A stretch of DNA of 64,000 nucleotides, from positions 597,747 to 661,746 of the forward strand of contig NZ_VIQT01000009.1 in the NCBI RefSeq assembly GCF_010206195.1, read 5' to 3'. Both the position numbers and the translations under genes were made by a program. The notes under the pieces were generated by a model that saw only the letters and a list, made by a program, of their open reading frames with translations, did not search any database and was not told where the DNA came from. The stretch is from Anaerotruncus colihominis. Its GTDB lineage: Bacteria; Bacillota; Clostridia; Oscillospirales; Ruminococcaceae. Below, one piece after another: positions 17,951 through 25,175 of this stretch; position 1 is the stretch's first letter; each line of letters opens with the position of its first letter.

Positions 17951-18409
17951 TTAGAACGGCAGATCATCCGAATCAGACGAAATCTCAGAAAAATCACCCA
18001 TGTCACCGCTGGCATAGGAAACAGACGGTTCCGCTGGCGCCTGAATCGGCGCCGGCGGAGAAAATGGCTGCGCAGAAGCACCGCCGGCGGGCTTGCTGTC
18101 AGCGAAATAGACATTATCGGCGACAATTTCAACCGCTGTGCGTTTATTTCCATTCTTGTCCTCATAACTACGCGTTTGGATGGAACCCTCGAGCGCAATC
18201 ATACGACCCTTTGTAAAGTACCGTGTGACAAACTCTGCGGTCTGCCTCCAAGCGACAATATCAAGAAAATCAGCCTGCCGCTCGCCGCCTTTGGAATTAA
18301 AATTCCGGTCGACAGCAATCCGAAACGAGGTCACCGAAACGCCGTTCGGCGTCTGGCGCAGCTCCGGGTCGGCAACAAGGCGGCCCATGAGAATCGCTCT
18401 ATTCAGCAT
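17951..18409 (-). CDS. ssb: Single-stranded DNA-binding protein
   Basis: This 152-residue protein has an N-terminal OB fold (about 1-105), with LNRAILMGRLVADPELR, FLDIVAWRQTAEFV and ALEGSIQTRSYEDKNGNKR. A flexible Pro/Ala/Ser linker and the acidic tail DSDDLPF, which recruits repair and replication partners, follow. The ATG at 18409 (nine bases after GAAGG) is chosen over the adjacent GTG. It binds single-stranded DNA as a tetramer. Confidence 0.96.
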   Translation of the reverse strand: MLNRAILMGRLVADPELRQTPNGVSVTSFRIAVDRNFNSKGGERQADFLDIVAWRQTAEFVTRYFTKGRMIALEGSIQTRSYEDKNGNKRTAVEIVADNVYFADSKPAGGASAQPFSPPAPIQAPAEPSVSYASGDMGDFSEISSDSDDLPF

Positions 18410-18430
18410 CACGGCGCACCTTCCTTTGTC

Positions 18431-18784
18431 TTATTCCTGGGCGGCGGGAGCCTGCTCGTCCGCCGCAACGGGCGCCGGCTTCTCCTCCTCCGGTTCCTTC
18501 GCAACGATCAGAGAACGCAGGACGCCGTCGGTAATCTTGTAAATACGGTCGAGTTCAGCCGGGAAATCAGGTTTGGACGTGAAGTTGATTACCACATAGT
18601 AACCGACTGTTTCATCGTTCATCGGATACGCAAGCGCGCGCTGGCCCCACGTATCAACCTTGGTGATTTCGGCGTTGTCGGTGATAAGCGTATTGAACTT
18701 TTCAACGAGCGTGTTGACGCCCTCCTCACCGTTCTTCATGCTGAGCACCATGACTGTTTCGTAATTTGCTGTAAGCTGTGCCAT
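18431..18784 (-). CDS. rpsF: 30S ribosomal protein S6
   Basis: This 117-residue protein starts behind AAAGGAGG. The S6 ferredoxin-like fold is shown by YETVMVLS at the start, VDTWGQRALAYPMNDETVGYYVVINF and the strand after it. The C-terminal 20 residues are a Glu/Ala/Pro-rich tail. It is the first gene of the operon, with a consensus promoter 93 bases upstream and a structured leader that may bind the S6:S18 complex. Confidence 0.96.
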   Translation of the reverse strand: MAQLTANYETVMVLSMKNGEEGVNTLVEKFNTLITDNAEITKVDTWGQRALAYPMNDETVGYYVVINFTSKPDFPAELDRIYKITDGVLRSLIVAKEPEEEKPAPVAADEQAPAAQE

Positions 18785-18791
18785 TTGAACA

Positions 18792-18870
18792 CCTCCTTTT
18801 GGACTTTAGGCCCTGCCTCTGCGGACAGGGCAAGGATGTTTGCGCCCTCCGGACAGGCCGGCTGGCTAAC
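18792..18870 (-). ncRNA. Possible S6:S18 autoregulatory mRNA leader
   Basis: Between the predicted transcription start (about 18870) and the rpsF ribosome site, the leader folds into a GGCC/GGCC outer stem around a GCCCTG...CAGGGC hairpin. It includes CCGCAGAGG and TCCGG segments. Known S6:S18-binding leaders of rpsF operons carry a CCG bulge in such a stem. I have not aligned it to the family model. Confidence 0.35.
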
Positions 18871-18876
18871 TAGTAA

Positions 18877-18905
18877 ATTATAGCAGTCATCCGCGCATTC
18901 GTCAA
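18877..18905 (-). promoter_or_regulatory. Strong sigma70-type promoter of rpsF operon
   Basis: On the minus strand TTGACG (18900-18905) and TATAAT (18877-18882) are separated by 17 bases. The left repeat of the prophage lies only 11 bases upstream of the -35 box, so the insertion spared this promoter. Confidence 0.85.
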
Positions 18906-18916
18906 GGGTTATCCAA

Positions 18917-18930
18917 CAAAATTTCCAAGC
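18917..18930 (+). repeat. Left 14-bp direct repeat of prophage (attL-like)
   Basis: CAAAATTTCCAAGC occurs here and again in the same orientation at 30399-30412. The phage-like genes lie between the two copies, and ordinary housekeeping genes lie outside on the left. Confidence 0.65.
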
Positions 18931-18952
18931 TTGAAAAATGTAATATTAAATG

Positions 18953-18995
18953 CGAAAGGAAAGCGCGACAAAAAGCGCGGCCTTTCGCAATTTTT
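18953..18995 (+). terminator. Hairpin with T-tract near left end of element
   Basis: TGCGAAAGG and CCTTTCGCA enclose an inner GCGCG-rich loop, followed by ATTTTTTATTT. In a circular phage genome it would lie downstream of the last gene (29785). Confidence 0.6.
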
Positions 18996-19084
18996 TATTT
19001 ACCTCTGGCGCGCGATTAAGCACAAAACTTTTGTTAAAAATGGTATCCGCGCCGGAAAAACACTAAGACGAGGGGGGTACAACA

Positions 19085-19354
19085 ATGGCGGAAAAGTGTC
19101 CGTGCCGCATGTGTAATAACGCACGAGTAGATGACGAACTGACGGAAGATAACGACCTTTCATATTTTTCAGTTGGAAAATGTGAGAAGCCGTTCCGCAT
19201 TCAGCTTGCATCAGGGGACGGTAAGCCTGTAAGACTTTTATTTGAATTTTTATTCGGTAAACGGTGGTCTACAGTAGCGGTTTATTACCCGAAACACTGC
19301 CCTAATTGCGGCAGAGAGCTTTTGGAGTATGGCCCGGCGCAAGATTTTAGATGA
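19085..19354 (+). CDS. Element gene 1, zinc-ribbon-like small protein
   Basis: This 89-residue protein starts behind GAGGGGGG. It has two cysteine clusters: CPCRMC at residues about 5-10 and HCPNCGRELLEYG near 70, the second typical of zinc ribbons. No enzyme motif is seen. It is the first gene of the prophage, ahead of the replication genes, a position where DNA- or nucleoprotein-binding regulators are common. Function is otherwise unknown. Confidence 0.65.
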   Translation: MAEKCPCRMCNNARVDDELTEDNDLSYFSVGKCEKPFRIQLASGDGKPVRLLFEFLFGKRWSTVAVYYPKHCPNCGRELLEYGPAQDFR

Positions 19355-19425
19355 AGCCTGGACAGAAGATGACAGCTGCGCCGGGCAGTCCCGCCATTAT
19401 CAAGCAAGCAGGAGGTGTGTCATTT

Positions 19426-19632
19426 GTGGGTTTATACATATGTTCACGCAACAAGCGCAACCGGTTGACAGCAGGCCGCCTTTATGAAGGCAGCATCGCT
19501 TACTACGGCCGCACGCCGTATTTGTACTGCACAGACGATTCCGGGAAACAGAGGATTTATCCCGAGGCTTATTTTGTGAGAGCGGGTGTTTCATTTGCCG
19601 GGAAAGCCCAAACGCAAACACAAACCAGATAA
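19426..19632 (+). CDS. Element gene 2, small hypothetical protein
   Basis: The frame is open from 19351, but the ribosome site GCAGGAGG at 19408 points to the GTG at 19426 (GLYICSRNKRNRLTAGRLYEG), giving 68 residues. The sequence looks like a small beta-barrel: AGRLYEGSIAYYGRTPYLYCTDDSGKQRIYPEAYFV. Its end (KAQTQTQTR) is polar. It lies just before the 70-residue gene and Rep, consistent with an accessory replication protein. Confidence 0.55.
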   Translation: MGLYICSRNKRNRLTAGRLYEGSIAYYGRTPYLYCTDDSGKQRIYPEAYFVRAGVSFAGKAQTQTQTR

Positions 19633-19648
19633 CAGGAGGAACACAACC

Positions 19649-19861
19649 ATGTATGAGACAACCATTTTAAGCGTACAACAGACGACTTTCAAGGGCAAAG
19701 ACGGAGAACCTGACCGGATTATGTGGAAGGTTTACTGCGCTGACAGCACGGGCGCGGTCGGCTGCATCTATTCCACGAAGGAACGCAAAGCCGGAGAATT
19801 GGCCCAACTTGACCTTGTGGTAAACCGTGACGGTCGGTTTACCGCAAAGCTTTTGGATTAG
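19649..19861 (+). CDS. Element gene 3, possible ssDNA-binding protein
   Basis: This 70-residue protein starts behind CAGGAGG. It alternates short strands (YETTILSVQQTTFKGKDG, RIMWKVYCADSTGAVGCIYSTKE, LVVNRDGRFTAKLL), as expected for a small OB-like fold. Filamentous phages encode a single-stranded DNA-binding protein of similar size next to Rep (gV of Ff phage). The analogy is positional and structural only; no sequence family is recognised. Confidence 0.55.
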   Translation: MYETTILSVQQTTFKGKDGEPDRIMWKVYCADSTGAVGCIYSTKERKAGELAQLDLVVNRDGRFTAKLLD

Positions 19862-19925
19862 CCCGCCTTTTGGGGGCGGCATCCATAACCGGGGCGCCGC
19901 CCCCGGAGGGGGCGCTACTTGATAA

Positions 19926-20852
19926 GTGCCACAAAGTGTCATCACATCAGATGATTGCATTTTGTCCCCGGCAATGGACTATGAAGTTAAATACAACTGC
20001 AAAGTCCGCTATTTTCCTGACAACCAAATCAAGATCACATGCTTTTCAAGGCCGGTATTCAATCCACTGAAAGCCGAACCTTACGGAACCGAACCAAAAG
20101 AACCCGTATCCTTAAAAGAATACGACCCGGAGACTGGCGAAATGGCTTATAAATTTGTAGAAGGAAAGACAATTTACTCCCCGTTTGAAGGCCGGTACGT
20201 ACCGATCACCTTGTATAAAGAGCCGGGAGAAAAGAGGACGCGCACTGACAGCGTCAAGCGGGCAATTGATAAGGCGTTTGAAATCGGGCTGGCCAATCAG
20301 TTCCGGTATTTCATAACGCTGACGCTTGATCAGGAGAAGATCGACCGGTACGACACGGCGAAGATTTACCCGAAGCTGCGCGTCTGGTTAAGCAACATGG
20401 TACAGCGCCATAAAATGGATTACCTTCTGTTCCCGGAATACCATAAGCCCCGCCCGGGCGAAACCGAATGCGCAATTCACTTTCATATGCTTGCAAACGC
20501 GGACAGGCTGAATCTTTCCGACAGCGGCAGACAGACGGAGAATGGGCAGGCGATTTACAACCTTCCGGGCTGGAAGTACGGCTTCAGTACCGTCATAGAG
20601 CTGGACGGACGGCCCGCAATCATCAAGTATGTGACGAAATACATCACCAAAGGCAATGAGAAGATTTTTGGCAAGTTCTATCTTTCAGGCGGCAAGACGC
20701 TCAAACGGGAAGTCCCCGCCGAATTCATGAATATTGATTACGCATCGTTCGAGGGGCAGGAATACGCAATCCCCGGCACGGGTATGCGTGTCAAATACAA
20801 GACGTTCAATTTAGATTGGGACGAAGGGGAATTGCCGCATGAACCGTCATAA
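19926..20852 (+). CDS. Rolling-circle replication initiator (HUH Rep, G2P-like)
   Basis: This protein of about 308 residues shows the three motifs of HUH replication proteins in order. They are YFITLTLDQEKIDRYD (motif I, near 128), ECAIHFHMLANADR (motif II, the metal-binding HxH, near 180) and YVTKYITKGNEK (motif III with the nicking tyrosines, near 235). This layout fits the REP_ORF2-G2P group of small single-stranded DNA phages and would nick the replicative form to start rolling-circle replication. The start is uncertain: GTG at 19926 is the longest, the ATG at 19974 gives 292 residues, and neither has a strong ribosome site. Confidence 0.88.
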   Translation: MPQSVITSDDCILSPAMDYEVKYNCKVRYFPDNQIKITCFSRPVFNPLKAEPYGTEPKEPVSLKEYDPETGEMAYKFVEGKTIYSPFEGRYVPITLYKEPGEKRTRTDSVKRAIDKAFEIGLANQFRYFITLTLDQEKIDRYDTAKIYPKLRVWLSNMVQRHKMDYLLFPEYHKPRPGETECAIHFHMLANADRLNLSDSGRQTENGQAIYNLPGWKYGFSTVIELDGRPAIIKYVTKYITKGNEKIFGKFYLSGGKTLKREVPAEFMNIDYASFEGQEYAIPGTGMRVKYKTFNLDWDEGELPHEPS

Positions 20853-21189
20853 CCGCTTTACCCCGCAATGGGTGTTCCTGCTTTGCGGCACGCTGCTTGT
20901 TTTCATCGCGCTGTTTCTGGTTCTTCCTGTCGCCATATCCGCCGAGGATACCGAACCGGAAATGATGGACGTGCAGTCCGGCGCGGGATGGATTTACCCC
21001 GAGCCTGTTCTGGATTCAGGCGGCGCGGATTCCTTACAGCTTACAAGCCAACAGCTTGACGATCTCGCGGCTTTGCGCCGCAATTCGGATATTGTCCTGT
21101 ACGGCGTATTCCCCGTTGCTGTCAGCCTGATTCTGCTGATATGGGGTGCGGTCTGGTTTTACCGCACCTTCATAGAAAGCGGTTTGTAA
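20839..21189 (+). CDS. Element membrane protein, two transmembrane segments
   Basis: This 116-residue protein overlaps the end of rep by 14 bases. It has a hydrophobic segment at about 11-33 (WVFLLCGTLLVFIALFLVL) that may be a signal or anchor, an acidic loop (AEDTEPEMMDVQ... LQLTSQQLDDLAALRR) and a second transmembrane segment at about 86-106. It could be a minor virion or assembly protein. It begins the structural module. Confidence 0.7.
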   Translation: MNRHNRFTPQWVFLLCGTLLVFIALFLVLPVAISAEDTEPEMMDVQSGAGWIYPEPVLDSGGADSLQLTSQQLDDLAALRRNSDIVLYGVFPVAVSLILLIWGAVWFYRTFIESGL

Positions 21190-21212
21190 ATCAAAGGAAA
21201 GGAGGAAAGCCC

Positions 21213-21401
21213 ATGCCGACAATGGTAATCCTTGATTCGGGCGTCCCGCCGTCCGTACTGACGCCAGAGGACATGACGCCGATCATGGACAGCATAACCG
21301 CCAATATCGGGGTGCTGCTCCCGATTGTGCTTGGCCTTGCGGCGGTCTTTATCGGGATTAAGATTGTGCCGTGCCTGCTCTCCCGTTTCACCAGATTCTG
21401 A
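21213..21401 (+). CDS. Coat-like small membrane protein 1
   Basis: This 62-residue protein starts behind AAGGAGG. It has an acidic N-terminal third (LDSGVPPSVLTPEDMTPIMDS), one transmembrane helix (ANIGVLLPIVLGLAAVFIGI) and a short basic C-terminus (KIVPCLLSRFTRF). That charge pattern, acidic outside, hydrophobic middle, basic inside, is that of filamentous phage major coat proteins, whose basic end contacts DNA. It is the first of three tandem paralogues (21213, 21451, 21661). Confidence 0.75.
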   Translation: MPTMVILDSGVPPSVLTPEDMTPIMDSITANIGVLLPIVLGLAAVFIGIKIVPCLLSRFTRF

Positions 21402-21450
21402 TTGTTCCCGCCACAGCGGTAACATAACAAAATTTTAAAGGAGGTTTATC

Positions 21451-21618
21451 ATGGACAAACTGCCGACAATTGCCATTACGGAGGAAATGCTGACGCCGCT
21501 TGTTGAGGGCGTTGTCGCCAACATCGGCGTGATTTTGCCGATTGGCCTTGGCCTGTTTGCAATCTTCCTCGGCATCCGCATTATCCCCGGCCTGATTTCG
21601 CGTTTCGTTCGCATGTGA
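21451..21618 (+). CDS. Coat-like small membrane protein 2
   Basis: This 55-residue frame was read by eye, with AAAGGAGG seven bases before its ATG. It reads MDKLPTIAITEEMLTPLVEG, then a transmembrane helix (NIGVILPIGLGLFAIFLGI) and a basic end (RIIPGLISRFVRM). It is paralogous to the neighbours at 21213 and 21661: the ILPIGLGLF-IFLGIRIIP core is almost identical in this copy and the third. Best candidate for a major coat protein. Confidence 0.75.
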   Translation: MDKLPTIAITEEMLTPLVEGVVANIGVILPIGLGLFAIFLGIRIIPGLISRFVRM

Positions 21619-21660
21619 TAGCGGCGATGAGACAGCAAAAATTTCAAGGGAGGTGCAGCC

Positions 21661-21834
21661 ATGCCCCAAACTACGCTTCCGTTTCCTGACATTACGCAGG
21701 ATTTGCTTGTTCCAATTCTTTACGGCATTTACGCCAATATGAGCACGATTCTGCCGATCGGGGTTGGCTTGTTTTCAATCTTCCTTGGCATCCGCATTAT
21801 CCCCGCTGTACTCTCCCGTCTGTTTCACACGTAA
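21661..21834 (+). CDS. Coat-like small membrane protein 3
   Basis: This 57-residue frame was read by eye behind GGGAGG. An acidic start (PDITQDLLVP) leads to a transmembrane helix (MSTILPIGVGLFSIFLGI) and a basic tail (RIIPAVLSRLFHT). It shares about two thirds of its membrane region with coat-like protein 2. Having three such genes in a row is unusual for filamentous phages, which normally rely on one major coat gene. Confidence 0.75.
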   Translation: MPQTTLPFPDITQDLLVPILYGIYANMSTILPIGVGLFSIFLGIRIIPAVLSRLFHT

Positions 21835-21897
21835 TCAGCGCCTTGCGGCGGCGGCCTGACAAGGCCGCCGCCCATTCTTATCAGGAGGGATTTAACA

Positions 21898-22086
21898 ATG
21901 TGTATCTGTCTGACCGCTTCGCAGGCTGTCTTGGAACAGATTGCAAAACAATTCGGAATATTGGCCGCCCTGTTTTTCCTGTTAGGTATTACGTTTTCTG
22001 TCGGATGCACATTCGGCGCGAAGCTTTTATATTCTCTTTTCCTGACCATCAAAAATAAAAAGATAAGGAGGGAGTGTAATGTTTAA
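21898..22086 (+). CDS. Element small membrane protein
   Basis: This 62-residue protein starts behind CAGGAGGG. One long hydrophobic segment (GILAALFFLLGITFSVGCTFGAKLLYSLFL, about 20-48) ends in a basic tail (KNKKIRREC). Its N-terminus (MCICLTASQAVLEQIAKQ) is amphipathic. Size and topology suit a minor capsid or cap protein. It overlaps the next gene by eight bases. Confidence 0.7.
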   Translation: MCICLTASQAVLEQIAKQFGILAALFFLLGITFSVGCTFGAKLLYSLFLTIKNKKIRRECNV

Positions 22087-22321
22087 TTCTCCAATTCTCA
22101 TGCAGGCCGCGACCGCAATCATGTTATCGGGTGAAAGCCGCATATCTCCATACATCGCAAACCGCAAGGAATACGTTCCATGGAATCCGATGTTTCTTGA
22201 GGAAGGGAAGGATGTGATTAGATATTACGTCGGTGTTGCGTTCAACGTCGGCTTATGGGCATTTTTTGTTATTTCTTTGGTATATATTCTCATTAAGATA
22301 CTTGACAAATATTCCAGATAG
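22079..22321 (+). CDS. Element small membrane protein
   Basis: This 80-residue protein starts at the ATG at 22079 behind AAGGAGGG, inside the end of the previous gene. A soluble N-terminal half (residues 1-48, with SRISPYIANRKEYVPWNPMFLEEG) is followed by one transmembrane helix (VGVAFNVGLWAFFVISLVYILI) and a short charged end. No homology is recognised. It is probably a minor structural protein. Confidence 0.68.
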   Translation: MFNSPILMQAATAIMLSGESRISPYIANRKEYVPWNPMFLEEGKDVIRYYVGVAFNVGLWAFFVISLVYILIKILDKYSR

Positions 22322-22332
22322 GCGGTGACAAT

Positions 22333-23688
22333 ATGAAACGTTTTCTTTCCATCTTTACAGCCGCTTTCCTGCTTCTCACCTGCTCCATACCTGCGTTTGC
22401 CGACTGGTCGGACGACAGCGCGGACAAAGTCTTTATCCCGGATGTACCGTCGTTTGTATCCCCAAACGGCAATACAACTGTAAAGTTTGAGACTACCAAC
22501 AAAGATATCCAGTCTGACTTTATAGACAATTTAAGCGACGCGCCGTATCTGGTGCTTTTACGGCAGGAGCTTACAAACGGCTACTACGAGGGCAAATACA
22601 TCGGCGACGACCGCCGCTGGTGGGTGTACATTGTACGGTTCCCAACCCAAAAGCCCGCAAGCACGCTTTTAGGCGAATTTTCTTATCGCAATCCGCGCGA
22701 CGCTGACCCGATGCAATTCATGCCGCATGTGCAGGGGGCAAAGTACATCCTTTTGCAGTACGACTTTAAAAAGGACAAGCTGATTTGCAACAACCAGATT
22801 TACGACGCGACGCAGATGCTTCATTTTTCCTATGTGATCGATGCGTCGCCGCTGGCCGGTTCGATTCCGAATTATCCGTTTAAGAATACGCTTGTCGCTT
22901 CTGCCGCCAGTTCGGGGAAATTCAACGTACTGCCCGAAAAATTCGAAATACCTGTCAACGGGAAAGACATCAACCGGTATTATGACTGGTGGCTTCCAAT
23001 CCGCACAGGGACGATGCCCCCGGAGATTACAGACCCCGATCCTGACCCTGACCCCGACCCGGATATCAATATAGATACGGACGGCGACGGGATACCAGAT
23101 GTCAACATCGATACAGACGGGGACGGCAAACCGGACGTCAACATTGATACCAACGGGGACGGCAAACCGGACGTCAACATTGATACCAACGGGGACGGCA
23201 AACCGGACGTCAACATTGATACCAACGGGGACGGCAAACCGGACGTCAATATCGATACGGACGGCGACGGCAAGCCGGACGTCAACGTCGATACGAACGG
23301 CGACGGCAAGCCGGACGTCAACGTCGATACGAACGGCGACGGGAAACCCGACGTCAACATAGATACGGACGGGGACGGCAAGCCGGACGTCAACATTGAT
23401 ACGGACGGCGACGGGAAACCGGACGACAACATAGACACAGACGGCGACGGCTGGCCGGATGAAAACGTAAAGCCGGGAGGTTCCGGCGGCGGTCCCGGTG
23501 GGGGCGGCGGCGGAACTTCCGGCGGTGGATTGGATATCCCGCCGAAGGATGACGACTGGGACTACAAAGGATGGCACTTATTTGACCCGTTCGACTACGA
23601 CTACACACCCCCCCGGCAGTTCGTGGGACGATTACGACCCATTAGACGGGTACGACCCGTTCGGTTCTTCTATCCCGTGGGAATTTGA
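22333..23688 (+). CDS. Secreted spike-like protein with TSP3-type repeats, frameshifted at C7
   Basis: This 451-residue protein has a cleavable signal (MKRFLSIFTAAFLLLTCSIPAFA). A globular domain spans about 25-230. A linker of DPDPDPDP leads to eleven or twelve 11-residue repeats of the type DTDGDGKPDVN, the calcium-binding thrombospondin type-3 pattern, encoded by near-identical 33-bp DNA repeats (23060-23450). A Gly-rich hinge and a D/W/F/Y-rich tail follow. The tail switches from FDPFDYDYTPP to a basic RRVRPVRFF end at a run of seven C (23608-23614). In the next frame the acidic aromatic tail continues (YDPLDGYDPFGSSIPWEFD...) to 23845. So the tract is mutated, phase-variable or slippery. 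Role by position: host-binding minor coat protein (pIII analogue). Confidence 0.72.
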   Translation: MKRFLSIFTAAFLLLTCSIPAFADWSDDSADKVFIPDVPSFVSPNGNTTVKFETTNKDIQSDFIDNLSDAPYLVLLRQELTNGYYEGKYIGDDRRWWVYIVRFPTQKPASTLLGEFSYRNPRDADPMQFMPHVQGAKYILLQYDFKKDKLICNNQIYDATQMLHFSYVIDASPLAGSIPNYPFKNTLVASAASSGKFNVLPEKFEIPVNGKDINRYYDWWLPIRTGTMPPEITDPDPDPDPDPDINIDTDGDGIPDVNIDTDGDGKPDVNIDTNGDGKPDVNIDTNGDGKPDVNIDTNGDGKPDVNIDTDGDGKPDVNVDTNGDGKPDVNVDTNGDGKPDVNIDTDGDGKPDVNIDTDGDGKPDDNIDTDGDGWPDENVKPGGSGGGPGGGGGGTSGGGLDIPPKDDDWDYKGWHLFDPFDYDYTPPRQFVGRLRPIRRVRPVRFFYPVGI

Positions 23689-23762
23689 TATCCCGGACGA
23701 CAATATTTACCATTACCCTTGGTGGGTGCCTGACTGGGCAAAAAATACAGGAGTGATGATTC

Positions 23763-24995
23763 ATGAAAAAATGGAAACGGTTCTTAGCGAGTGTCTGCGC
23801 AGCCGTATGCGCGGCGGGCTTTTCGCTTCCTTCCTTCGCGGCTGACCGGCCGTTTAACCATTGGGACAGGATTTCCCAGGCGCTTTCAGATATCAACGGT
23901 TTGATTGGCACGAATGATCTAAACGATATGGAAACGCTGGCTGCGGCTGTACCACAGGTTGTTTCTGTTTCGGATTATCCGGATATTGCGGAAAACCTGA
24001 CGAAGGTTTCTGACGGGGTATATTCGTTTGATGTATATTTAGCTAACGCAAAGGCAGAAGCGCAGGAAGCATGGAAAACGGTCATGGACGAATGGCAGGC
24101 CGATGATAATTATGTGATTTTCTTTTCATTTAGAGGTACTGTTTCCAGTCCCGCATTTTTATCCGTAGATGCTGGCCCTGTTTCATCCCTTTCTTTGTCA
24201 AACGGTATTTTATCGCTTTCTTCTGGATATTCTTTCACTTTCAGACCGGATGGGACATTCTATTCATTCAACAGTTCTCCCGTTTTAGGCCGTGGCCGTA
24301 TCTTCTTCAACAATTATGCTTTCCCGGAGAATACAAGGGGCGATTATCCATATTTCGGAGATATGAGCGAGCTCCAGGTAATAGATGACTTGGACAGGGA
24401 ACCGGAAGCGCCGACAGAGCACATCCTGACCATCCAATACCAGTATGAGGACGGCTCGCAGGCTGCTGAACCGGCTATTAAAACATACGAGGCCGGGGCG
24501 GCGTATCAGGTTGTATCGCCTGTTATCGGCGGTTTTTATACCGATCAGGCAATTGTATCCGGTACGATGCCCGATAACGACCTGACGGTTACTGTTACAT
24601 ATCTTCCTGTTCCGGGCGAACTTTTATACACGCTGTCGGTTGTCTATCAGTTTTCAGACGGTGCAGCAGCGTCCGATATCGTAATCAAGCATCTGGAGGC
24701 TGGCGCGCCGTATTCCATCGTCTCCCCCGTCATTACAGGCTACACAGCGGATAAGCCAACAGTTTCCGGAACGATGCCTGAAAATGATTTAAGGATTCTT
24801 GTAACCTACAATAAGAATTCCGGTTCTGAGAGCGGCGGCATCCCCGGGGAATTCCCTGATATCGGTGGTCATATAGACTGGCACGACCCGTTCGCGTGGT
24901 TTGACACTGCGTCTGGCGTGGATTGGCATGACCCGTTTGCATGGTTTGACATTGCGGCGAACGTTGAATTTCACAATCCGTTTGCCTGGGGGTGA
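23763..24995 (+). CDS. Secreted adhesin-like protein with two MucBP-type repeats
   Basis: This 410-residue protein starts behind CAGGAG. It has a signal peptide (FLASVCAAVCAAGFSLPSFA, cleaved near 27), a unique domain to about 215, and two MucBP-type repeats of about 62 residues. These begin LTIQYQYEDGSQAAEP and LSVVYQFSDGAAASDI, each closing with VSGTMP-NDL-VTY. The C-terminus has three copies of a WHDPFAWFD-like motif. Such domains bind surface glycans or mucin in other proteins. In this element it is likely a second spike or adsorption protein. No cell-wall anchor motif is present. Confidence 0.75.
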   Translation: MKKWKRFLASVCAAVCAAGFSLPSFAADRPFNHWDRISQALSDINGLIGTNDLNDMETLAAAVPQVVSVSDYPDIAENLTKVSDGVYSFDVYLANAKAEAQEAWKTVMDEWQADDNYVIFFSFRGTVSSPAFLSVDAGPVSSLSLSNGILSLSSGYSFTFRPDGTFYSFNSSPVLGRGRIFFNNYAFPENTRGDYPYFGDMSELQVIDDLDREPEAPTEHILTIQYQYEDGSQAAEPAIKTYEAGAAYQVVSPVIGGFYTDQAIVSGTMPDNDLTVTVTYLPVPGELLYTLSVVYQFSDGAAASDIVIKHLEAGAPYSIVSPVITGYTADKPTVSGTMPENDLRILVTYNKNSGSESGGIPGEFPDIGGHIDWHDPFAWFDTASGVDWHDPFAWFDIAANVEFHNPFAWG

Positions 24996-25162
24996 TTCTC
25001 ATCAATGAGGAATATGTTGTTTTCTCTATGGATGCGCTTAACGAAATGTCGTTTACTCTCTGGACGAACATTGGCGCTATTTTCAATGTCTGTCTTTGGA
25101 CATTTATGACTGTCTTAGTTGTTTATGTCATTTTGCAAACCGTTAGTCATATTGGCCGATAG
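24992..25162 (+). CDS. Small membrane protein, coupled to upstream gene
   Basis: This 56-residue frame was read by eye from a GTG that overlaps the previous stop (GTGA). It reads ILINEEYVVFSMDALNEMSF, then a hydrophobic helix (IGAIFNVCLWTFMTVLVVYVIL) and a short end QTVSHIGR. No ribosome site is visible, so translation would depend on termination of the spike gene. Size and topology match the other minor membrane proteins of the element. Confidence 0.5.
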   Translation: MILINEEYVVFSMDALNEMSFTLWTNIGAIFNVCLWTFMTVLVVYVILQTVSHIGR

Positions 25163-25175
25163 AGGGGGCGACCAA

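Noticed and set aside
22980-23577. CRISPR-like regular repeats
   Set aside because: The 33-bp units are in frame, contiguous and code for calcium-type protein repeats; there are no unique spacers.
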